Shown here: positions 1-5,918 of the stretch, one piece after another | How positions within the stretch are numbered: position 1 is the first letter of the stretch | How the letters are laid out: every line of letters begins with the position of its first letter | Translations under genes and position numbers: made by a program | Assembly: GCA_041746635.1 (NCBI GenBank) | Contig: JBGTGQ010000086.1 | Span: 1 to 24,832, forward strand | DNA from: CAMASH01 sp041746635 | Lineage (GTDB): Bacteria > Verrucomicrobiota > Verrucomicrobiia > Chthoniobacterales > Terrimicrobiaceae | Length of the DNA: 24,832 nucleotides | Reading direction: 5' to 3' | The notes under the pieces: model-generated | What the model was told of the DNA's origin: nothing | What the model saw: the letters and a program-made list of their open reading frames with translations, nothing else | Databases searched by the model: none

Positions 1-1235
1 CCGCGCCCCGCGCCGAAGCGCGGGGCGATACTACTCCCGGTTCGCGATCTCCAGCAGAACGTCGTTTCAATCCGCGCCCCGCGCCGAAGCGCGGGGCGAT
101 AAAATATCATTTTCCAGTTCGCACCAGTGGCAAGGGTTTCAATCCGCGCCCCGCGCCGAAGCGCGGGGCGATCAGTGCCTGATCGATCTCGGCCTCGATA
201 TCGTTGTTTCAATCCGCGCCCCGCGCCGAAGCGCGGGGCGATTTGGCCGCTGCGAGCCCGCCATTGCGTTCTTTCTTGTTTCAATCCGCGCCCCGCGCCG
301 AAGCGCGGGGCGATCCGTCGCCACACCAGCCAAAGACCGGCTTGCGGCGTTTCAATCCGCGCCCCGCGCCGAAGCGCGGGGCGATCAGACGGGACAAATG
401 ATGCATCGCTCGTCGTTGGGTTTCAATCCGCGCCCCGCGCCGAAGCGCGGGGCGATCATATAATGCCTATTAGGTCTAGTTCTCCTGTAAGTTTCAATCC
501 GCGCCCCGCGCCGAAGCGCGGGGCGATCAAACTTCTCGGCGGCTTCAGAGAAAGACATTCCGTTTCAATCCGCGCCCCGCGCCGAAGCGCGGGGCGATCC
601 TAAAGGAGGAATTTGCCAGGTTACCAATTGCCGTTTCAATCCGCGCCCCGCGCCGAAGCGCGGGGCGATCCCAACGCCATGCGCTACGTCTATGATTCCG
701 AGGTTTCAATCCGCGCCCCGCGCCGAAGCGCGGGGCGATCCAAAACGAGATGGCTTTCACGGCGTCCCCGTTGGTTTCAATCCGCGCCCCGCGCCGAAGC
801 GCGGGGCGATCCGAATAAGACTGGCCGTTATCGCAATCGCAACTGGTTTCAATCCGCGCCCCGCGCCGAAGCGCGGGGCGATTCAACGCGGAGGCTGCGA
901 AGGCTGCAAAGCTCCAGTTTCAATCCGCGCCCCGCGCCGAAGCGCGGGGCGATGGTTTTCGACGATTTCACCCAGCGACCCTGGGAGTTTCAATCCGCGC
1001 CCCGCGCCGAAGCGCGGGGCGATTACGACGATTGCCGCAATGCCTGCACATTCGTTGTTTCAATCCGCGCCCCGCGCCGAAGCGCGGGGCGATCCGACCA
1101 GACCTTTGTTGCCGCGGTTGATTGCAAGTTTCAATCCGCGCCCCGCGCCGAAGCGCGGGGCGATTCCTGACAAATACTCACGAACGCCGGAGCATGAGGT
1201 TTCAATCCGCGCCCCGCGCCGAAGCGCGGGGCGAT
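1..1235 (-). CRISPR. Type I-C CRISPR array, 17 full repeats plus one partial
   Basis: The repeat is 37 nt; on the + strand it begins GTTTCAATCCGCGCC and ends GCGGGGCGAT. Full copies start at 64, 136, 206, 278, 349, 420, 491, 562, 633, 703, 774, 846, 917, 987, 1057, 1128 and 1199; the copy at 1-29 is cut by the window edge. Spacers are 33-35 nt and all different; the repeats look identical. Read on the minus strand each unit is AT, a perfect 10-bp GC stem, a TTCG loop, and the 11-nt handle CGGATTGAAAC, the orientation known for I-C crRNAs, where Cas5c cuts at the 3' base of the stem. Transcription is therefore leftward. The leader-proximal, newest end is at 1235 next to cas2, and the array continues beyond position 1. 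Open frames crossing the array are artefacts of repeat periodicity. Confidence 0.98.
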
Positions 1236-1418
1236 CGCAGACCCCACAACTTGCTGGCTTTAATGAGATTAAAAACCGGCAATCGCGAGGCCTGCAAAAG
1301 TATTACCATGAATTATTGATATCAAAGATCCAATCGCAGAAATCCCCTTTCCTGGAGGAAGTTCTGACTTTCGCGATCTCCTGGGAGTCGCGTCGACACT
1401 GAGGGTTCGCGGAGAGTG
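1236..1418 (-). promoter_or_regulatory. CRISPR leader between cas2 and the array
   Basis: This 183-nt non-coding stretch lies between the cas2 stop and the first repeat of the leftward array, the usual leader position in type I-C. It is richer in A/T than its surroundings, with an AT-rich block at about 1259-1330. A TTGATA hexamer lies on the minus strand near 1319, but no convincing -10 box follows at the right spacing. The array promoter is therefore inferred from position, not seen. Confidence 0.7.
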
Positions 1419-1709
1419 TCACAAAACAAGGGGTTCCTCAAGGTCGAGAGGTTTGCCGACTCCATGGTGTTCGGTGCGCTGGATGGCTTCGGCGTCGAGA
1501 AAGTAGAAGCGGAGAGAATCTCTTTCGACTTTGACCTCATCAAGGAGACGGGCGCGGAGGGCCACCCATTCTTTCTGGCCGACCTGGCATTCGAAGACAG
1601 ATTTCTGAACCCGCAGCCCGTAGTCGGCACAGGCTCGGGCCACCCGGCGCAGTCTGCGGGCACCGCCTTCATCGGAGGTGGCAACGTCATAGGTGATAAG
1701 CACAAGCAT
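1419..1709 (-). CDS. cas2: CRISPR-associated endoribonuclease-like Cas2 (type I-C)
   Basis: Cas2 is the structural partner of Cas1 in the spacer-integration complex. This 96-residue protein has the family's usual length, the N-terminal strand MLVLITYDVAT with the conserved Tyr-Asp, the RRVARACADYGLRVQKSVFEC segment typical of I-C Cas2 (ferredoxin-like fold), and the C-terminal run ending in DLEEPLVL. It starts 6 nt after the cas1 stop, so the two are co-transcribed, and it is the last cas gene before the leader. Family placement is secure; nuclease activity is not needed for adaptation and cannot be judged here. Confidence 0.96.
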   Translation of the reverse strand: MLVLITYDVATSDEGGARRLRRVARACADYGLRVQKSVFECQVGQKEWVALRARLLDEVKVERDSLRFYFLDAEAIQRTEHHGVGKPLDLEEPLVL

Positions 1710-1715
1710 GGACGC

Positions 1716-2753
1716 TCATTTTGGAATCAACGGACTGTATTCTGCCAGATCGCCGCGCAGGACGCGAGCGAGAAGCCGGGCCTGGACAAAAAAACTGCGT
1801 CCAATGACCACCTGTTGATTCAGCACGGTATGGTGCAGGCTTTCGCGTTTGCGTTCCTGGTAGGCCTTGATGAGAGTTTTGCGCCCCTCGGCGGTGAGTT
1901 CCACCGCCCCACCCTCGCGCATGAGAAAATGTCCGGGCTGAATCTGCTGCCGGTTGATGAGAGTAACGGCGAGCCGATCCGCCAGCCAGGGGCGAAATTC
2001 CTCCATGAGGTCGAGAGCCAGCGAGGGACGGTTGGCCCGTTCGACATGAAGAAACCCGACGAATGGGTCGAGTCCGGCCACGGTAAGGGCCGAGATGCTG
2101 TCGTGACGCACCAGGGCGTAGAGAAACGAGAGCAGGCAATTGACGCGGTCGAGCGGCGGCTGCCGGGTGCGAAGACGAAAAACAAATTCGTCCTGCTGCT
2201 GTTTCAGCAAGAGCCCAAAGACCGAAAAATAGGCCTGCGCTCCGGCCCCTTCCAATCCGCGCACAGCCTCGGGGTTGGCCGCTTCGGGAAGCCGGGGAAT
2301 GAGCCGGGCCATCCCGTCGCAAGCTGCGGTGAGTGCGTCCGCTCCCGCGGGATCGGGGCACTCGCGAGCTCCGCGCAGCAGCGAGTTGCGGGCATTGTGG
2401 AGCTTGCCAGCGACGATGCACCGGCAGAGGTGCGTTTGCCGATCGGGGTTTTCGCTGGCCCGGAACTGCGCCCTCCGCAGCGTCACGCTGGTGTCGGGCA
2501 CTCCGGTGACTCTGGCGCGCAGGCGACCGTTTTCGTCCAGGTAATTGATCGGCACGGCCTGTTCGAGCGCGAGTTGCATGGCTCCGTGACTGAGGACGAT
2601 TTCCTCCCCCATCAAGCAAACGCTCTCGACATGATGAATGGGCAGCGAAAGCAGCAGCTTCCGCTCCCGTTCAATTCGCAGAGTGAGATGGTCCCGGCTG
2701 ATGTAGAGACCGGGCGTGGTGAGATAGAGGACGTTTTGGATGATCTCGGGCAT
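1716..2753 (-). CDS. cas1: CRISPR integrase Cas1 (type I-C)
   Basis: Cas1 is the metal-dependent integrase that inserts new spacers at the leader end of the array. The 345-residue length is normal for the I-C family. Metal-binding positions are visible: Glu168 in GLEGAGAQAYF, His236 in GFLHVERANRPSLA, and Glu251/252 in LALDLMEEFRPW. The N-terminal beta domain begins MPEIIQNVLYLTTPGLY. In standard I-C loci cas4 abuts cas1. Here a 650-bp insertion carrying a phd antitoxin and a vapC remnant lies between them on the same strand, so cas1-cas2 may be transcribed from the phd promoter or by read-through. There is no clear Shine-Dalgarno sequence before the ATG. Confidence 0.97.
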   Translation of the reverse strand: MPEIIQNVLYLTTPGLYISRDHLTLRIERERKLLLSLPIHHVESVCLMGEEIVLSHGAMQLALEQAVPINYLDENGRLRARVTGVPDTSVTLRRAQFRASENPDRQTHLCRCIVAGKLHNARNSLLRGARECPDPAGADALTAACDGMARLIPRLPEAANPEAVRGLEGAGAQAYFSVFGLLLKQQQDEFVFRLRTRQPPLDRVNCLLSFLYALVRHDSISALTVAGLDPFVGFLHVERANRPSLALDLMEEFRPWLADRLAVTLINRQQIQPGHFLMREGGAVELTAEGRKTLIKAYQERKRESLHHTVLNQQVVIGRSFFVQARLLARVLRGDLAEYSPLIPK

Positions 2754-2782
2754 GGGGGGATTGGTTCGCCAGGCCCGACACT

Positions 2783-2887
2783 TTAGGGGCGCAACAGAGG
2801 AGCGTACCCCGCCTGACGGAAATGGTGATCGGTGGTGAAGGCGTCACGTATCCGCACTTCGCGCATCACGACGAAACTCAGGCAGTC
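2783..2887 (-). pseudogene. 3' remnant of a VapC-type PIN toxin
   Basis: Read on the minus strand this gives DCLSFVVMREVRIRDAFTTD followed by HHFRQAGYAPLLRP and a TAA stop. That matches the last ~33 residues of PIN-domain toxins: the DCLSFVVM helix, the TTDHHF strand carrying the last acidic residue, then QAGY..LL. Nothing of the first ~100 residues remains. The fragment begins inside the last codons of the upstream phd gene in another frame, so a deletion seems to have fused the antitoxin end directly to the toxin end. The toxin cannot fold or cut RNA. The stop lies 29 bp upstream of the cas1 ATG. Confidence 0.75.
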
Positions 2888-3120
2888 AGAACCGCATCGA
2901 TCCCGGCGTGGGAAGTTGGCCCATGGGGCGAGGGCCGGGCACGCGTTGCAATAGTCAGAAAGGGGTCATTGGAAGGAATTTCTTCCGGAACAGTTTCGAT
3001 GGGTTCCAGCCGGGCGGCAGGCTTTCCGCGATGCGAAAGAATCAAACGTTCCCTCCTCGCGAGCCGCTTGAGAACCGCCGCGGCATCCTGACGAAATTCC
3101 AGCATCGTCACCGTTTTCAT
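2878..3120 (-). CDS. Phd/YefM-family antitoxin, orphaned
   Basis: An 80-residue protein beginning MKTVTMLEFRQDAAAVLKRL, the classic Phd/YefM N-terminal fold that binds operator DNA, followed by RERLILSHRGKPAARLEPIE and a C-terminal tail (DPFLTIATRARPSPHGPT) of the type that wraps a VapC toxin. I chose the ATG at 3120 because family similarity starts there; an in-frame upstream extension to 3231 is not Phd-like. The last residues (LTA) seem to derive from fused toxin sequence. Family members repress their own promoter. As the partner toxin is gone, the survivor could serve as a repressor of the downstream cas1-cas2 genes or as protection against a related toxin; both are inference. Confidence 0.8.
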   Translation of the reverse strand: MKTVTMLEFRQDAAAVLKRLARRERLILSHRGKPAARLEPIETVPEEIPSNDPFLTIATRARPSPHGPTSHAGIDAVLTA

Positions 3121-3135
3121 GAATTCATCATTAAC

Positions 3136-3153
3136 TTGAAGTTGATGTTGAAG
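3136..3153. promoter_or_regulatory. Three tandem 6-bp repeats upstream of phd, possible operator
   Basis: TTGAAG, TTGATG and TTGAAG follow one another directly, 16 bp upstream of the phd start. Phd-type antitoxins bind repeated operators at such positions. Function is inferred from position only. Confidence 0.35.
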
Positions 3154-3405
3154 CAAGCGTGCCGGGCGAAACTTTTCGGGGGCCGGCGCTGTTTGCTGGC
3201 CTTTGGCCACCCTTCGGGCTGTGCCTCGCACAGGCTATCTCCCGTTGGTCGATTCTTGGGGCGAGCCAGAGAGACCCTGCCAAATCCTCACCCGCACGGC
3301 AACGGCGTGCCGTGGCTACATGGCTTTTCCTGGCATCTGTCTCTTTCAAAGTGCATGGCACGCTCTAGGCTCGGCTGCGGTAAAATTTTTCTGCATCGAC
3401 CCGGC
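3154..3405. other. Intergenic stretch between phd and cas4, no recognisable gene
   Basis: About 250 bp with no frame that looks like a real protein. Short open frames on both strands have no recognisable domain and odd composition. It may be debris of the insertion that separated cas4 from cas1, but I see no terminal repeats or transposase motif in it. Confidence 0.5.
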
Positions 3406-4008
3406 TTAGTTCACCCGAAAAAGATCCCCCATCCGGCGGGAAGCCGCCTCCGGCAGACAAACCTCGCGGAGCGAGCAGCCGTCGCATTGCGGTTTCAAAA
3501 CGGCCGGCGGGATTTCGCCTGACGTGATCAAGGCATGGAGTTGGCCGATCGTATTTTGCGTTTCGGAACGAAGGGCGTCGTCCATCGGCACAACCGTCCG
3601 CTGTTGAGAACGGGCGTGAAAAATCAGCCCTTCGGAGATGGCGATGCCGAAATGTTCTTCCAGACAAAGCGCCTGGGCGCAGAGCTGGACGCGATCATTG
3701 CTCCACTTCGACTTCCGGCCCGATTTGTATTCCACCGGCCGGGCCTCGGTGATGCGCCCGCCGGATTCGCGCACCTCCACGATATCGGCCTTGCCGTTGA
3801 GGCCGAGTTTGTCGGACCAGACCGGGAGGGCGCGCAGAAGTTTCCACCCGGCCCGGTGTTCGAAGCCCGGCAGATCGGCATGTTCGTGGTTCAGGTCGCC
3901 GCGCAGGGTGTGTTCGTTGGCGGACCGCAGACCGTCGAGAACCTTGAGAGCAGCACGCCGTTCGCAATAGAGGAAATCATTAACGAGAGAGAGCGCGAGA
4001 GGGTCCAT
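3406..4008 (-). CDS. cas4: CRISPR adaptation exonuclease Cas4
   Basis: Cas4 is a RecB-like iron-sulphur exonuclease that trims prespacers and selects PAM-correct ends together with Cas1-Cas2. The 200-residue protein starts MDPLALSLVNDFLYCERRAA. It carries the four cluster cysteines (one in YCERRA, three in CDGCSLREVC near the C-terminus), the nuclease Asp in GKADIVEV, the ExK pair in PVEYKSGRKSK, and a QLCAQALCLEE motif. I chose the ATG at 4008 because similarity starts there; the frame stays open to 4107 but then overlaps parD. The gene is separated from cas7 by 1.9 kb of TA genes and from cas1 by 650 bp, so it needs its own promoter or read-through. Only 51 bp lie between its start and the divergent parD. 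Confidence 0.95.
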   Translation of the reverse strand: MDPLALSLVNDFLYCERRAALKVLDGLRSANEHTLRGDLNHEHADLPGFEHRAGWKLLRALPVWSDKLGLNGKADIVEVRESGGRITEARPVEYKSGRKSKWSNDRVQLCAQALCLEEHFGIAISEGLIFHARSQQRTVVPMDDALRSETQNTIGQLHALITSGEIPPAVLKPQCDGCSLREVCLPEAASRRMGDLFRVN

Positions 4009-4059
4009 CCCGCCTATTTCCGCGTTGCCCGGTCTGGTCTTTTGTGCCAGCTTAAGGCC

Positions 4060-4302
4060 GTGAAAATCACTCTGACCAAGCCGATTGAGGATTTCATCAA
4101 ACAGCAACTGGCAAAGGGATATTCCGACCCTGGCGAAGTCGCGCGCCAGGCGCTCCTACGGTGGATGGAAGACGAAGCGGGCGAGGAGCAACTGCCACGC
4201 CTGCACGAAAAAATCGCCGAAGCCCGGCAAGGCCCTTTTCGGCCCTTCGACCCGCAGCGCTACGACGCCTTGGTCGATTCGTCCCATGAAGCTGCCCGTT
4301 GA
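4060..4302 (+). CDS. parD: ParD/CopG-like ribbon-helix-helix antitoxin
   Basis: An 80-residue protein. The N-terminal strand VKITLTKPIEDFIKQQLAKG and the helices SDPGEVARQALLRWMEDEAG are typical of ParD-type ribbon-helix-helix antitoxins; the acidic C-terminal half, ending near GPFRPFDPQRYDALVDS, would clamp the toxin. I chose the GTG at 4060, preceded by AAGG at short spacing; a TTG at 4042 is a less likely alternative. The stop overlaps parE by 17 bp, so synthesis is coupled. The gene runs opposite to the cas genes and diverges from cas4, so autorepression at its promoter could also affect cas4-cas1-cas2. Inside-operon placement points to acquisition by insertion. Confidence 0.82.
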   Translation: MKITLTKPIEDFIKQQLAKGYSDPGEVARQALLRWMEDEAGEEQLPRLHEKIAEARQGPFRPFDPQRYDALVDSSHEAAR

Positions 4303-4594
4303 GGAAAGCAGCTTCATCGAGTGCGACGTCAAGGACATCCTGCGCTACCTCAGCCACCGTGATCCCGCCCTGTCCACGCGATTCGTAGAAGCTTTCAAGT
4401 CCACGGTAATCCTGCTCGCGGAAATGCCTCACCTCGGTCGGCCAAGACCCGACTTGGAAACACCGGAGGTGCGATCGTGGCGGGTCGGCTCCTTCCGTCG
4501 TTACCTTCTGTTTTACGAAGTCTTGCCGAACAAACTCCGACTCCTCCGCGTCTTGCACGGCTATCGAGATTTGCAGGTTGAGATTGAAAAGTGA
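4286..4594 (+). CDS. parE: ParE/RelE-superfamily toxin
   Basis: A 102-residue toxin of normal length. It shows the family pattern: an N-terminal helix (VKDILRYLSHRDPALSTRFVEA), PHLGRPRPDLETPEVRSW in the middle, the strand SFRRYLLFYEVLPNKLRLLR, and RVLHGYRDLQ near the end, as in ParE proteins with the conserved Arg-x-hydrophobic C-terminus. ParE homologues poison DNA gyrase while RelE homologues cleave ribosome-bound mRNA; sequence alone does not settle which applies. The start at 4286 lies within the parD end. This is the only TA pair in the window with both genes intact. Its 3' end runs into the truncated toxin on the opposite strand. Confidence 0.82.
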   Translation: MKLPVEESSFIECDVKDILRYLSHRDPALSTRFVEAFKSTVILLAEMPHLGRPRPDLETPEVRSWRVGSFRRYLLFYEVLPNKLRLLRVLHGYRDLQVEIEK

Positions 4595-4699
4595 GTCTTC
4601 AAACCAGACGCCGGCACCGGAATTTTGCCACCAAAAAGAGCGCACGATACTTTCCAAATCGGCCTGAGCAACCGGAGCAATGATTATTTTCCAGCCCAT
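4583..4699 (-). pseudogene. RelE/ParE-type toxin, 5' fragment truncated at the parE end
   Basis: The fragment starts MGWKIIIAPVAQADLESIVR, the usual opening of RelE/ParE toxins, and stays family-like through about residue 38 (QNSGAGVWFEDSLF). It then reads into the antisense of parE. The frame stays open to 4097 but that part is only the reverse of parDE. The start overlaps its antitoxin by 16 bp, as in intact pairs. The simplest explanation is that arrival of parDE, or a deletion next to it, removed the last ~60 residues including the catalytic strand. A chimeric protein could still be made but should not be an active toxin. Confidence 0.7.
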
Positions 4700-4869
4700 T
4701 GGGCGATCTTCGATTTGACCTCCTCAATCGGAATGCCCTCGCCCCGGTCCAACTCTGCCAGCCCCTCCTCCACCGCCTGACGGAACTCCAATTCGGAGAT
4801 CGCATCCCCCAACGTCGCGTCCAGTGGAAGCTTCTCCGCCACTTCCCGAAGAATGTCTTTCGTGCTCAT
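4684..4869 (-). CDS. Small antitoxin of a RelE/ParE-type module
   Basis: A 61-residue acidic protein starting MSTKDILREVAEKLPLDATL. Its C-terminal half, with EEGLAELDRGEGIPIEEVKS and then KIAQWAGK, matches the short antitoxins usually encoded just before RelE/ParE toxins. I chose the ATG at 4869 because the upstream in-frame extension is not family-like. The stop overlaps the start of the truncated toxin. It is intact although its toxin is broken, so it is an orphan antitoxin. Two inverted repeats just upstream (4877-4915) look like an operator. Confidence 0.72.
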   Translation of the reverse strand: MSTKDILREVAEKLPLDATLGDAISELEFRQAVEEGLAELDRGEGIPIEEVKSKIAQWAGK

Positions 4870-4876
4870 ATCTACA

Positions 4877-4915
4877 CCGTATCGAATCGGAATACGGTTT
4901 CCAACCCGGAAACCG
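4877..4915. promoter_or_regulatory. Two inverted repeats upstream of the orphan antitoxin
   Basis: CCGTAT (4877-4882) and ATACGG (4892-4897) form a 6-bp inverted repeat; CGGTTTCC (4895-4902) and GGAAACCG (4908-4915) form an 8-bp inverted repeat overlapping it by 3 bases. They lie 8-46 bp upstream of the antitoxin start, where TA operators are normally found. Function is inferred. Confidence 0.45.
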
Positions 4916-4943
4916 CAGGAGGCGCGCGTTGCCTCGCATGGTC

Positions 4944-5345
4944 TCAGCCGCACAGACGCAGACCGAAGGATTCATAGGCCGGAAGCGAGCGATCCTTGCT
5001 GACCAGGGTCAGATCCTCCCGGATCGCGGTCCAGATCAACATGCGGTCGAAAGGATCCTTATGCCCATCCGAACGCGGAAGACGGGCAATACTGGCGACG
5101 GTCTCCGGAGAAAAAGGCAGAATGCTCCAACCCGCGTCTCCGACAAAGCCGGGAAATTCCTCCAACTCTGCCCCTTCGATGGACATTTTTCCCAGCGAGG
5201 CTTTGAGGCTGATCTCCCAAAAGGAAAGGCTGGAGACAAACACCGAATTATCGGGGTCTTGAAGACAAAGACGAGCCCGGGCGGTGAGCTTGCGCGGTTG
5301 CTGCAAGGCCCAAAGCAAACAACACGTGTCCAGGAGCAGCTTCAT
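4944..5345 (-). CDS. vapC: VapC-type PIN-domain toxin ribonuclease
   Basis: A complete 133-residue PIN toxin. The acidic active-site residues are all present: Asp6 in MKLLLDTCCLLWAL, Glu44 in LSFWEISLKASLGKM, Asp97/Asp100 in HKDPFDRMLIWTA, and Asp118 in LTLVSKDRSLPAYE. Family members cleave tRNA or rRNA using Mg2+. The ATG overlaps the antitoxin stop as ATGA, so translation is coupled. The striking point is that the antitoxin frame upstream is interrupted by a one-base shift while this toxin looks fully functional. Confidence 0.88.
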   Translation of the reverse strand: MKLLLDTCCLLWALQQPRKLTARARLCLQDPDNSVFVSSLSFWEISLKASLGKMSIEGAELEEFPGFVGDAGWSILPFSPETVASIARLPRSDGHKDPFDRMLIWTAIREDLTLVSKDRSLPAYESFGLRLCG

Positions 5346-5580
5346 CTGCCCAGGAATTCTTCGTCCGTCAACGACCAGTCCCGCGCGATTTGGATCTTCA
5401 CCTTCCCCGTCAGCAAACCCAGCTTACGCTTGGTCTTGCGAACAGGAGGAGGCACCAGGAGAGCGACCGGACGCCGCGAACGTCCGTAGGTGACGGACAC
5501 CGCCTCCCCTGCGCCACCAGGCTCAGCGCCTCGGAAAACCGCGACTTGAACTCGCCAACCGTCCATTGCGTCGTCTTCAC
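5342..5580 (-). pseudogene. vapB: Phd/VapB-type antitoxin with a one-base frameshift
   Basis: Two frames together make one Phd-type antitoxin. The first (GTG at 5580; a TTG at 5607 is also possible) gives VKTTQWTVGEFKSRFSEALS and then LVAQG. The second continues EAVSVTYGRSRRPVALLVPP and ends with KRKLGLLTGKVKIQIARDWS and LTDEEFLGR. The switch occurs at the run of four C on the + strand at 5506-5509 (four G on the coding strand). One more base there would restore a single 79-codon frame. It is a deletion, a sequencing or assembly error in the homopolymer, or, less likely, a programmed -1 shift. It overlaps vapC by 4 bp. Confidence 0.75.
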
Positions 5581-5600
5581 GAACCGAGCGTGCGGCTTGT

Positions 5601-5622
5601 TTGTCAAGTTGTCACGTTGTCA
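5601..5622. promoter_or_regulatory. Three TTGTCA repeats at exact 8-bp period upstream of vapBC
   Basis: TTGTCA occurs at 5601, 5609 and 5617, in each case on the same strand, 21 bp upstream of the vapB start. On the coding strand each reads TGACAA and two of the three are preceded by T, so a -35 box (TTGACA) may be embedded. Regular spacing suggests an autoregulatory operator. Function is inferred. Confidence 0.45.
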
Positions 5623-5642
5623 AGTTCGGGATAGCGCTTCAA

Positions 5643-5918
5643 TTACAATGGATCAAAACCCGTTCGCCTCGCCCTTAATAAGGGCAGCACGCCCGCCATG
5701 TATCCGAGTGTCTGGGTAGCGGCATAGATGATCCAGCACAGCCAATCTGCCATTTGAGATTTCCAACCTGAAATCCCCGAAGGGACAGCGCGACCCGCAA
5801 TTTGCAGCAGGTTCACCAAGCCCCAGTTTTTCCGGAACGCGGTGCGGAAGGAAAAGTCCACTCCCACTTCCGCGCAATTGGTGGCAGTCGGTAAAGCCTC
5901 ATTTGTGAATATGTTCAC
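5643..5918 (-). pseudogene. Cas3 helicase motif VI fragment directly downstream of cas7
   Basis: A 91-codon frame whose GTG overlaps the cas7 stop (GTGA). Residues 12-43 (5790-5885) read ATNCAEVGVDFSFRTAFRKN followed by WGLVNLLQIAGR. This is the pattern of the C-terminal helicase motifs V-VI of Cas3, where the local intact Cas3 has STQLIEAGVDVDF and later IIQTAGRCNR. The fragment is not a copy of the local gene; it resembles Cas3 proteins with SFRTxFR and LLQxAGR. Sequence after motif VI is not Cas3-like. I read it as the relic of a second, different cas3. It could still be translated with cas7 but lacks every other helicase motif. Confidence 0.6.

Noticed and set aside
127..1402. Several open frames across the CRISPR array giving repetitive Arg/Pro/Ala-rich proteins
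   Set aside because: They simply translate the 37-nt repeats and spacers; period, composition and position show an array artefact.
1416..2786. 456-codon + strand frame opposite cas1-cas2
   Set aside because: It mirrors cas1 and cas2, whose protein motifs are unmistakable; high GC creates long antisense frames here and also opposite cas7, cas8c, cas5c and cas3.
3131..3361. 76-codon minus-strand frame between phd and cas4
   Set aside because: No family resemblance, odd composition, no ribosome binding site; treated as intergenic.
3535..4059. N-terminal extension of parD far into antisense cas4
   Set aside because: Only the last 80 codons resemble an antitoxin; the upstream part mirrors cas4.
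4097..4582. Open continuation of the truncated RelE toxin to 200 codons
   Set aside because: After about residue 38 it is just the reverse complement of parDE.
5500..5515. Programmed -1 frameshift as the explanation for the split antitoxin
   Set aside because: The four-G run permits slipping, but there is no heptameric slippery site with a clear downstream structure; an indel or sequencing error is simpler.
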